Of a stretch of 6,752 nucleotides of DNA, positions 1-5,255 are shown piece by piece (within the stretch, counting starts at the first letter, position 1; the number at the start of each line of letters is the position of its first letter). Origin of the DNA: Chloroflexota bacterium (lineage in GTDB: Bacteria; Chloroflexota; Ktedonobacteria; Ktedonobacterales; Ktedonobacteraceae); the NCBI GenBank assembly GCA_005881495.1, contig VBHI01000370.1:1-6752 (forward strand), in the 5' to 3' direction. The notes beneath the pieces were generated by a model. The model did no database searches and had not been told where the DNA came from. It worked only from the letters and a program-made list of their open reading frames with translations. The position numbers and the translations under genes are program-made.

Positions 1-1
1 G

Positions 2-1995
2 TACCTCGTGGACCTGCTGGCTGCTTGCCCGCAGCTTACAGTGCTCGTGACCAGTCGGGAGGTCCTGCATGTGCGCGGCGAACACGCCTTTGCTGTCCTC
101 CCATTGGCCTTGCCCGATCCACAGCATCTGCCTGATCCCGAACAGCTCACACGTTATGGCGCGGTGGCGCTCTTCTTTGAACGAGCGCGGGAGATCCAGC
201 CCACGTTTCAGCCGAGTTTCGAGGATACCCTGCTCGTCGTCGAGATCTGTCGGCGTCTCGATGGCTTGCCCCTGGCGATTGAACTGGCCGCAGCCCGTCT
301 CAAGCTGCTGTCCCTGCCAGCCCTGCTGGAGCGACTGGAACACCGCCTGGCTGTCTTAACGGGTGGAGCACGCGATCTGCCTGAGCGCCAGCAGACCATG
401 CGCAATACGATTGCATGGAGCTACGACTTGCTCTCACAGGAGGAACAGCGCCTCTTTCGCCTGGTCTCGGTCTTTGTGGGAGGCTGTACGCTAGAGGCGG
501 TGGAGCAGATGGACAGAGCGCTCGGCGGCAAAAGGGCACTGGTGTTGGATGAGGTGACGTCACTGCTCGACAAGCACTTACTCCGCAAGGCAGAGCAGGG
601 TAGCGATGCCCCACGTTTGCTGATGCACGAGACGATTCGTGAGTACGGCCTGGAGGCGCTCGTCGCCAACCAGGAGCTGGAGGCTACGCGCTCCGCCCAT
701 GCAGCGTACCACCTGGGACTGGCGGAAGAGGCCGAGGTCTACCTCGAAGGCGCAGAGCAGGTAGTGTGGCTGGAGCGGCTGGAGCGCGAGCATGCCAACC
801 TGCGCGCTGCCCTGGACTGGTCGCTCTCGCAGCACGAAAGCGATCTCGCTTTGCGCTTGAGTGCTGCCCTGTTTCACTTCTGGCGGGCACGCTGGTACCT
901 GAGCGAAGGCAGAACCTTCCTGGAGCGTGCGTTGGCGAGCAGCCAGGATGTGGCCGAAGAGGTGCGGGCCAAGGCGCTCCTGGCGACCGCGCCTTCGCGC
1001 TCTTTCTCCTGGGACGGAGCGCGTGGGTGGTCGGTGACTTCAAGGCGGCACGTTCGCACGCCGAGGAGGGGCTGGCCGTGGCCAGAGCTGGAGACGACCA
1101 GACCATCCTCGCCTCTCTGTTGGTCCTGCTGGGACAGGTCGCGTTCGATCAGGGCGAGGACAGCCGGGCGTGGACGCTGCTGGAAGAAGGGCTCACGCTC
1201 CACCGGGGAGCAGGGAACACCTACGGCATCCTGTACGCTCTCTTCTCCCTCAAGCGGATGCACTTTGCCCAGGGCGAGGTAGCCAGGGCACGCGCCCTCA
1301 ACGAGGAGTACCTGGCGCTCTCCAGAGCGATGGGCCTCCGGCCTGCCATGGCCGATGCTCTCAGCTTTCAGGGGTGCTTCGCGCTTGAGGAGGGCAAGGG
1401 AGAGATGGCAGGGAAGCTGTTCGAGGAGGGCCTGGCGCTCCTGCGCGAAGTCAACGATAGCTGGTTCATCGCCATCTGTCTGCAGGAGATCGGCGTGGTC
1501 GTCGCAGCACAGGGGAGGATGGCGGAGGCTGCATGGCTCTGGGGTGCCGCGGAAGGCTTGTGTGCTCAGCTTCGAGCATCTCTCCCACCGACCGAACGTG
1601 CCCCAATGGCCCGCTCGGTCGCGGCTGCGCGTGCCACGCTGGGGGAAGAGGCGTTCACGCTCGCCTGGGCCCAGGGGCGGACGATGACGCCGGAGCAAGC
1701 GGTGGCGCGACTTTCACGCACCGCATTCACCGGTCGCTCTCCTGCGCAGACCACGAGGAGTGCCAGAGCAGCACGTCAACTACTGCCTTCCCCATCCGAG
1801 ACGCTTGACCTGACCGAGCGGGAGCAGGAGGTGCTGCGCCTGGTCGCACAAGGGTTGACCGATGCGCAGGTGGCTGACGCCCTGGTCATCAGCCCACGCA
1901 CCGTCAATGCGCATCTGCGCTCCATCTATAGCAAACTGGGTATTACCTCGCGCCATGCTGCCACCCTCTTTGCCCTCGAACACCATCTCCTCTAG
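2..1995 (+). pseudogene. NB-ARC/TPR LuxR-family transcriptional regulator, 5'-truncated by window edge and frameshifted
   Basis: This is a large signal-responsive ATPase regulator. In such proteins an NB-ARC/AAA-type ATPase is followed by TPR-like repeats and a C-terminal DNA-binding LuxR domain. The reading frame is open from base 2, so the P-loop and Walker B motifs lie outside the window and the GTG at 8 is not the start. Visible in order: a sensor/RNBS-B-like segment (LTVLVTSREVL, about 47-79), the GLPLA motif (CRRLDGLPLAIELAAARL, about 247-300), a winged-helix region (LFRLVSVFVGGCTLEAV), an MHD-like motif (LMHETIREYGLEAL, about 617-660), then helical repeats. Homology-like sequence runs in the phase of base 2 up to about 985 (RAKALLAT) and then in the phase of base 1 from about 994 (AFALFLLGRSAW) to a TAG at 1993-1995. 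One lost base, or two gained, explains this. The upstream frame runs uselessly to a stop at 1282. It may be a true pseudogene, a sequencing error or, less likely, a programmed -1 shift. Family assignment is confident; functional state is not. Confidence 0.85.
994..1995 (+). CDS. C-terminal part of the same regulator: TPR-like repeats plus LuxR/GerE helix-turn-helix
   Basis: This is the downstream half of the broken regulator. It begins with TPR-like helical pairs (GRSAWVVGDFKAARSHAEEG, then LGQVAFDQGEDSRAWTLLEEG, then further repeats with the same LEEGLAL-type helix ends) to about 1550. A less conserved linker follows. The LuxR/GerE domain occupies about 1810-1992. It opens with LTEREQEVLRLVAQGLTDAQ, and its recognition helix region is ISPRTVNAHLRSIYSKLG. 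All usual elements of this tetrahelical DNA-binding domain are present, and it ends at the expected C-terminus. No Shine-Dalgarno sequence or good start codon lies near 994, so I do not think it is an independent gene. If it is translated alone from an internal codon such as GTG 1027, it would be a constitutive DNA-binding fragment without its ATPase switch, which is speculative. Confidence 0.75.
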   Translation, partial: FALFLLGRSAWVVGDFKAARSHAEEGLAVARAGDDQTILASLLVLLGQVAFDQGEDSRAWTLLEEGLTLHRGAGNTYGILYALFSLKRMHFAQGEVARARALNEEYLALSRAMGLRPAMADALSFQGCFALEEGKGEMAGKLFEEGLALLREVNDSWFIAICLQEIGVVVAAQGRMAEAAWLWGAAEGLCAQLRASLPPTERAPMARSVAAARATLGEEAFTLAWAQGRTMTPEQAVARLSRTAFTGRSPAQTTRSARAARQLLPSPSETLDLTEREQEVLRLVAQGLTDAQVADALVISPRTVNAHLRSIYSKLGITSRHAATLFALEHHLL

Positions 1996-2056
1996 GTGCA
2001 TGCTGCTCCGCCCACGCCTCACCTATGCCCATGCGCTTCATCTCACCTGTAGTCAA

Positions 2057-2184
2057 GATGTCCCCGCCTGGGTAAACCCTCCACGTGAGACGTTGACACG
2101 TCATCTCCATCGCTTTGAGATAGGCAACACGAATACGTTGCTTTGCCGATGTGGAAGCCGCCCCTCTTGCACTAGACTCTTAAG
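2057..2184. repeat. Diverged direct repeat, copy 1 (core 2117-2153)
   Basis: The 37-nt core at 2117-2153 begins GAGATAGGCAA and ends TTTGCCGATGTG. It matches 3800-3836 at 34 of 37 positions in the same orientation. Similarity continues on both sides. On the left, GATGTC followed by GCCT(G/A)GGTAA (2057-2075) matches 3748-3766. On the right, (G/C)ACTCT(T/C)AAG at 2175-2184 matches 3857-3866. The right-hand spacing is kept within one base; the left-hand part differs by an 8-nt length change. It lies in the gap after the regulator stop. No open frame is convincingly conserved between copies, so it looks non-coding: an old mobile or intergenic repeat, or a shared regulatory region. Confidence 0.7.
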
Positions 2185-2195
2185 TAGTAAGCCTG

Positions 2196-2261
2196 GATGC
2201 TCCTCACCGAGTGAGAAAGCCTCACCGGAGTCGATGAGAGCTTCGGGACTTGAGGAGCATC
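2196..2261 (+). promoter_or_regulatory. Nested stem-loop region, possible structured RNA leader
   Basis: A perfect 11-bp inverted repeat, GATGCTCCTCA (2196-2206) and TGAGGAGCATC (2251-2261), encloses 44 nt. Inside, GTGAG-AAAGC-CTCAC (2211-2225) forms a 5-bp hairpin, and AGTC (2229-2232) can pair with GACT (2247-2250), giving a three-way-junction shape. An alternative hairpin, CTCAC-CGA-GTGAG (2203-2215), would compete with both the outer stem and the first inner hairpin, as in a switch or attenuator. The region ends 65 nt before the ATG of the membrane-protein gene. I do not recognise a known riboswitch class. It could also be a DNA cruciform or a chance palindrome. Confidence 0.35.
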
Positions 2262-2326
2262 TGCGCCATGTTCAGGCAGCACGCGCCTCAAACCAGGCAA
2301 ACATTGACACAAAAAGGAACAACACC

Positions 2327-2992
2327 ATGAATCTACGTACATCTCATATAGGACCACCTGCATCTCAGAGCGAGCAGACACCGGTGTCCACCGCATTCAC
2401 ATTCCAGCGTCTGAGCCTGGCGGCCTGCATCATCCTCGCGCCGCTCTCGATCACGCTCTACCTCCTCTCTTGGGCGGGAAATGGCCGCGAGCCTCTCATC
2501 GCCAGCGCGATGGCTGGCCCGACCGGCAACATTCTGCACCTTATCGGTGCCGTCGCGGCCTCCTTCTTCTTGCCCCTGGGTTACCTGGGCATGTCGCTGC
2601 TGGGCATGCGACGCGCACCCTGGCTTGCCACCATCTCGGCGGCACTCTCCCTGGTCGGATGGATTCCCTGGGCCGCGCTCATCAGCCTCGACGACCTGGC
2701 CTACACTATCGATAGTGGCGGCAGCACCGCGCAGCTTGTCGCGCTCTGGAAGCACTTCAACGGCGACGCCGTCATGACGACCTTTCTGCTCATCTACCGC
2801 CTCGTCCCCGTCTGGGCGGCCTGGGCCTTTGCCCTCACTAGTCCACTCACCGTCCTCCTCTTTCCCGTACATAATCTCGTCTTCCAGGAAGTACTCATCT
2901 ATCTGATCTGCGCGCTCTGGATCAGCAGCACCATTCCCGCCGCCTTCGCTATGTTTAAAAACAAAGAGCTGGCTCAGCCAGCTGGTAAATAA
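2327..2992 (+). CDS. Hypothetical multi-pass membrane protein (221 aa)
   Basis: I do not recognise a named family. The start is taken at ATG 2327 because AAAGGAAC lies just upstream (2313-2320); the frame is open back to 1862, but that would overlap the end of the regulator and has no membrane or domain character. The first 25 residues are polar and probably cytoplasmic, without a cleavable signal peptide. Hydrophobic segments follow at about residues 29-50, 66-93, 99-120, 150-180 (one or two spans) and 187-210, giving five or six membrane helices. The C-terminus is short and polar (KNKELAQPAGK). The stretch RLVPVWAAWAFAL (158-170) resembles the R.P.W motif between helices in DUF4386-like and related small membrane proteins, a weak resemblance from memory. 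The helix before it (MTTFLLIY) is unusually short, so a small in-frame deletion is possible. It sits alone between two gaps, with a possible RNA leader upstream. No function can be assigned. Confidence 0.75.
   Translation: MNLRTSHIGPPASQSEQTPVSTAFTFQRLSLAACIILAPLSITLYLLSWAGNGREPLIASAMAGPTGNILHLIGAVAASFFLPLGYLGMSLLGMRRAPWLATISAALSLVGWIPWAALISLDDLAYTIDSGGSTAQLVALWKHFNGDAVMTTFLLIYRLVPVWAAWAFALTSPLTVLLFPVHNLVFQEVLIYLICALWISSTIPAAFAMFKNKELAQPAGK
2967..2983 (-). terminator. Palindrome at gene end with a T-rich tail on the minus strand
   Basis: AGCTGGCTCAGCCAGCT is an 8+1+8 palindrome inside the last codons of the membrane-protein gene. In RNA it gives a 7-bp stem with a 3-nt loop. Read on the minus strand it is followed by CTTTGTTTTT, the usual layout of an intrinsic terminator. 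On the + strand it is followed by GGTAAATAAG, without a U-run. There is no minus-strand gene to its right that would need it, so it may only shield the gene from antisense transcription, or be coincidental. Confidence 0.3.
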
Positions 2993-3179
2993 GCCGAGCT
3001 GGTATACTATTCTTGCAGATCTCCTACGACCACGCAGGTGACAGACAGATTGTGAGAAAGCGGTCACGCGACTTCTACAAAGCCATGCCCACTACTGACA
3101 TAGAGCTGTCACTCCACTGAGATAGACTTCCTGTAGAGGAATACACAGTATCGATGAAGCAAAAGAAAGGAAACCCTCT
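2993..3179. other. Short intergenic gap before the VOC gene, no firm promoter
   Basis: This gap of 187 nt separates the membrane-protein and VOC genes. TATACT at 3003-3008 resembles a -10 box but has no TTGACA-like partner at 16-18 nt. A small dyad, TGACA-TAGAGC-TGTCA (3096-3111), might be an operator. The ribosome binding site of the next gene, AAAGGAAA, lies at about 3165-3172. Nothing here is strong enough for a separate call. Confidence 0.3.
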
Positions 3180-3599
3180 ATGAAACCACGCATTACCATC
3201 ATTACCCTCGGTGTAGATGATCTGGAGAAGTCGCTGACCTTCTATCGAGATGGCCTTGGCCTTCCCACGCAGGGAATCATTGGCAAGGAGTTTGAACATG
3301 GAGCAGTTGCCTTCTTTGATCTACAGCCTGGTTTGAAGCTCGCTCTGTGGCCCCAAGCCTCCATCGCTCACGACACCAACCTGGCCCAAACTGACCACAG
3401 CCCTACTGAACTCACCATTGGACATAATGTCAGCAGCAGAGAAGAGGTGGATGCGGTCATGCAGCAGGCTCGAAGTGCGGGCGCGCAGATCATTACGCCT
3501 GCAAGAGAGACCTTCTGGGGTGGCTATGCTGGCTACTTTAAAGATCCCGACGATCATCTGTGGGAAGTTGCCTGGAATCCCCAACTCTTGCCAGAATAG
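3180..3599 (+). CDS. VOC family protein (glyoxalase/bleomycin-resistance/dioxygenase superfamily)
   Basis: This is a single-module VOC protein of 139 residues, the usual length for such proteins, which work as dimers of paired beta-alpha-beta-beta-beta motifs. The first module shows ITLGVDDLEKSLTFYRDGLG (residues 8-27). The second shows SREEVDAVMQQARSAG (86-101), with the signature end GGYAGYFKDPDDHLWEVAWN (114-133). Glu129 occupies the position of the last metal ligand in metal-binding VOC enzymes, and His82 (LTIGHNV) may be another ligand. The first-strand position that carries His in glyoxalase I is Ile7 here, so a complete glyoxalase metal site is not evident. Substrate is therefore unknown; 'lyase' or 'glyoxalase' should not be assumed. 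The start at ATG 3180 is supported by AAAGGAAA about 8 nt upstream. It stands alone, with 187 nt before it and a gene-poor stretch after it. Confidence 0.92.
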   Translation: MKPRITIITLGVDDLEKSLTFYRDGLGLPTQGIIGKEFEHGAVAFFDLQPGLKLALWPQASIAHDTNLAQTDHSPTELTIGHNVSSREEVDAVMQQARSAGAQIITPARETFWGGYAGYFKDPDDHLWEVAWNPQLLPE

Positions 3600-3609
3600 A
3601 TCTACGACT

Positions 3610-3623
3610 GGTCACGTGTGACC
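3610..3623. promoter_or_regulatory. Short dyad (possible operator) after the VOC gene
   Basis: GGTCAC-GT-GTGACC is a 6+2+6 inverted repeat starting 11 nt after the VOC stop codon. It has no following T-run, so it is not a standard terminator. A protein-binding site is possible, but no regulator or downstream promoter can be linked to it. Confidence 0.2.
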
Positions 3624-3895
3624 CAATGCTGCACTGATGTCGCGTTTGCCGGTGGGATCTCGTGGGCAGTTCATCCACTTGAACCACCTCGCCCTGGTGC
3701 TTGCCAGAACACGGCAGGCATCACCTACCTGCAAATGTCGAGGCTTCGATGTCTCTGCCTAGGTAATACTTCACTCGCAGGCGTTCCATATCACATGCCG
3801 AGATAGGCAATCCCAATACGTTGCTTTGCCGATGTGTTCTCCTTCTCCATAGAGTACACTCTCAAGGTATACATCTGATCATATTACATGTCAAC
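3624..3895. other. Intergenic stretch after the VOC gene, containing repeat copy 2
   Basis: No coding potential is convincing here. The only forward frame of some length (3618-3806) has an unstructured, Cys- and Pro-rich translation and no ribosome binding site. A weak hairpin, GCTTGCC-7 nt-GGCAGGC (3699-3719, one G-U pair), has no T-run. The one clear feature is the second copy of the diverged repeat, annotated separately. Confidence 0.5.
3748..3866. repeat. Diverged direct repeat, copy 2 (core 3800-3836)
   Basis: This is the partner of the copy at 2057-2184. The core differs from copy 1 at three clustered positions (AACACGAAT versus AATCCCAAT) and is otherwise identical over 37 nt. Outside the core, the blocks GATGTC...GCCTAGGTAA (3748-3766) and CACTCTCAAG (3857-3866) are shared. 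The two cores are 1683 nt apart, and the membrane-protein and VOC genes lie between them. Whether it is a mobile remnant, a genome-wide intergenic repeat or a duplicated control region cannot be decided from one window. Confidence 0.7.
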
Positions 3896-4205
3896 ATGTC
3901 GTCCACCGATTCTCAACATGTACCGTCTGGGAATACAAAAGAGGAGGAAAGAAGCGGAGAATGGTATGGGCAATGGAGCAAAAATTGGCTCTTTGAGCAT
4001 ATCCATCCTTCTGGTAGACTTCAGAAGCGGATGTTCATTTCCAAGTGGGCTTCTGGCGAGAAAACAGATGGGGAGCGCTTTCTCCAGACGCTGATCATCG
4101 CTGGTGGGAGCCGCGGCCACGCTGGTGGGAGTGGCTGTGCTGGTCGCCATGACGGCTCTCGCATCTTCCACCGATTGGTCAGATGGAGGAACAGCCATGA
4201 AATGA
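3896..4205 (+). pseudogene. Possible frame-broken small gene with a C-terminal membrane helix
   Basis: No family is recognised. From ATG 3896 one frame gives a polar, protein-like translation (starting MSSTDSQHVPSGNTKEEE, with GEWYGQWSKNWLFEHIHPSG and GERFLQTLII) to about 4097. In the next frame, from about 4098 to the TGA at 4203-4205, the translation becomes a clear hydrophobic helix (SLVGAAATLVGVAVLVAM, 4098-4151) with a polar tail ending GGTAMK. Joining them by a +1 shift near 4091-4100 would give a tail-anchored protein of about 100 residues. The helix region carries a 12-nt direct repeat, CGCTGGTGGGAG, at 4099-4110 and 4120-4131, where slippage could have occurred. There is no ribosome binding site before 3896; AGGAGG at 3942-3947 has no well-spaced start in either frame. 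This could be gene debris or pure chance. Confidence 0.3.
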
Positions 4206-4244
4206 CGAGCGCTTCATAACTAATTTAAAGAAGAGGGAAATCAC

Positions 4245-4469
4245 ATGCCAACAGTCACGTCTCAAGATGGCACGAAAATTGCTTTCGACAAGGTGGGGTC
4301 CGGCCCAGCCGTCATCCCGGTCAACGGCGCAATAGCGTATGGTGCCCTTGACCCCACTCTGGCACACCTGGCCGAACGGCTTGGCCAACTCGGTTGCTTG
4401 AGGCGGTCACTGGGTTCTTCCAGGATCTGGCGACTCGCCCTGACATGGTTCGGGAAGTCGGCTGGATGA
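4245..4469 (+). pseudogene. Collapsed alpha/beta-hydrolase remnant (N-terminus only)
   Basis: The first 45 or so residues (MPTVTSQDGTKIAFDKVGSG, then PAVIPVNGAIAYGAL and LAHLAERLG) match the N-terminal beta-strands of an alpha/beta-hydrolase family whose members usually begin with a very similar MPTVTS.DGT.IA.D..G.GP motif. Full-length members have roughly 250-300 residues, with a nucleophile elbow (G.S.G), an acid and a His. All of these are missing; the frame ends after 74 residues, with a tail (from about residue 49) unlike the family. From about 4394 a different frame gives a protein-like translation, LLEAVTGFFQDLATRPDMVR onwards, to a TGA at 4493-4495. I could not assign it to a family. 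A large deletion joining two gene fragments is the simplest reading. The start is well formed: GAGGGAA at 4232-4238, about 6 nt upstream of ATG, so the truncated peptide could still be translated. It has no catalytic residues. Confidence 0.7.
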
Positions 4470-4494
4470 GCCGCGTAAGTTTCACTGGTTTATG

Positions 4495-4516
4495 AGGAGG
4501 TTTCTCCTAGGGAGGA
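4495..4516 (+). promoter_or_regulatory. Ribosome binding site of the reductase gene with an adjacent SD-like hairpin
   Basis: GGGAGGA at 4510-4516 is the strong ribosome binding site, with GGAGG ending 5 nt before ATG 4521. Just upstream, AGGAG (4495-4499) and CTCCT (4504-4508) form a small 4-nt-loop hairpin. CTCCT is an anti-Shine-Dalgarno sequence, and pairing it with the upstream AGGAG leaves the functional GGAGG free. A regulatory role is only a possibility. Confidence 0.45.
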
Positions 4517-4520
4517 CACG

Positions 4521-5081
4521 ATGAGAAAAGTTATTGCATCCCCGTTTATCACTCTTGATGGCTTCATAGCGGGGCCCCAGGGAGAACTGGATTGGGCCGC
4601 CGGAGGTGGAGAATTTGACCGTGAGATGCTTCCTCTTCTCCTGAAGAGGGTGGATACAATTGTCCTAGGCCGTGTGACCTATCAAGAGCTTGCTGCGTAC
4701 TGGCCCTTTGCTTCGACGGAGGATGACATCAATGCTGAACTGATGAATACCGTCTCCAAATTGGTCTTTTCACGCACGCTGGAGCAGGTGGAATGGGGAA
4801 AATGGGGCAATAGCAGGCTGGTGAAAGACGATCCGGCAGAAGTCATCGCACACCTGAAACAGCAGCCAGGCAAGGACATGGTGATCTTCGGCAGTGGCGG
4901 GCTCGTTTCGCAACTTGCGCAGGCTGGCCTGGTTGATGAATATCAGTTGCGAGTGCATCCGGTGGTCCTCGGCAGCGGCAAACCGCTTTTCAAGGACCTC
5001 AAGGAGCCGCTGAAGCTGACCCTACTCGAAGCGACGCCCCTCTCCCAAGGGGTCGTGGTCCTGCACTATCAGCGAGCCTAG
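4521..5081 (+). CDS. Dihydrofolate reductase family protein (RibD C-terminal domain type)
   Basis: This is a 186-residue protein that spans the whole RibD-C/DHFR-like fold and has the usual length for stand-alone members. The family includes NADPH-dependent reductases of riboflavin synthesis, but many stand-alone copies in soil bacteria have no known substrate. Diagnostic parts: the N-terminal strand and loop FITLDGFIAGPQGELDW (residues 9-25); DTIVLGRVTYQ (45-55), the LGR.TY motif after the second nucleotide-binding strand; KLVFSRTL (80-87); and the C-terminal VIFGSGGLVSQLAQAGLVDE (121-140), with the glycine turn that contacts the cofactor, followed by HPVVLGSGKPLF. No deaminase domain is fused, so it is not a full RibD, and the short DHFR-like reductase should not be named folA. 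The start is fixed by GGGAGGA 5 nt upstream. It appears intact, unlike its upstream neighbour. An IS4-type element begins 47 nt after its stop. Confidence 0.93.
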   Translation: MRKVIASPFITLDGFIAGPQGELDWAAGGGEFDREMLPLLLKRVDTIVLGRVTYQELAAYWPFASTEDDINAELMNTVSKLVFSRTLEQVEWGKWGNSRLVKDDPAEVIAHLKQQPGKDMVIFGSGGLVSQLAQAGLVDEYQLRVHPVVLGSGKPLFKDLKEPLKLTLLEATPLSQGVVVLHYQRA

Positions 5082-5128
5082 CACTCAGTCATGGATGAAC
5101 AGAGAGCTCTGCCCTCCCCCGCGAAGTG

Positions 5129-5156
5129 ACAGGGCCTTGTGCCCAATACATTTCAA
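5129..5156 (+). repeat. Left terminal inverted repeat of the IS4-family element
   Basis: The 28-nt end reads ACAGGGCCTTGTGC and then CCAATACATTTCAA. It pairs with 6710-6740 on the opposite strand; 14 inner bases are perfect and the outer ACAGGG is shared. Confidence 0.8.
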
Positions 5157-5255
5157 ATAAGAGGAAAGGAGAGCAAGAGCAGACAAAAGGGGAGCCTTGC
5201 TGACATACTGTAGAGAGAGTAAATCCATACAGCAGGCAGAAAGGAAGAACCCAAT

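Noticed and set aside
766..990. Start of the downstream regulator frame at ATG 766
   Set aside because: From 766 to about 990 this phase is a shadow of the NB-ARC/TPR coding frame; only the part after about 994 is family-like.
874..1698. Minus-strand open frame of 274 codons opposite the regulator
   Set aside because: It is a shadow of high-GC coding sequence; the + strand encodes clear TPR and LuxR sequence over the same bases.
2093..2121. TTGACA at 2093-2098 as a -35 box
   Set aside because: No acceptable -10 box follows at 16-18 nt (TGAGAT at best), and the motif is not kept in repeat copy 2.
1862..2326. Long upstream extension of the membrane-protein reading frame
   Set aside because: It overlaps the LuxR domain in another frame, lacks a ribosome binding site and gives a low-complexity translation; ATG 2327 with AAAGGAAC is far better.
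2333..3067. Minus-strand open frame of 244 codons opposite the membrane-protein gene
   Set aside because: Its translation is rich in Gly, Arg, Glu and Asp, as expected for an antisense shadow of a hydrophobic gene, and it has no domain character.
3618..3806. Forward open frame of 62 codons after the VOC gene
   Set aside because: No ribosome binding site, odd Cys/Pro-rich composition and overlap with the repeat; not supported as a gene.
3884..4198. Minus-strand open frame of 104 codons
   Set aside because: No ribosome binding site or recognisable domain; the + strand hydrophobic helix at 4098-4151 is the more protein-like reading, though also weak.
5197..5225. TTGCTG-17 nt-TAAATC as a transposase promoter
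   Set aside because: Spacing is right but the -10 matches consensus at only about half its positions; too weak to annotate.
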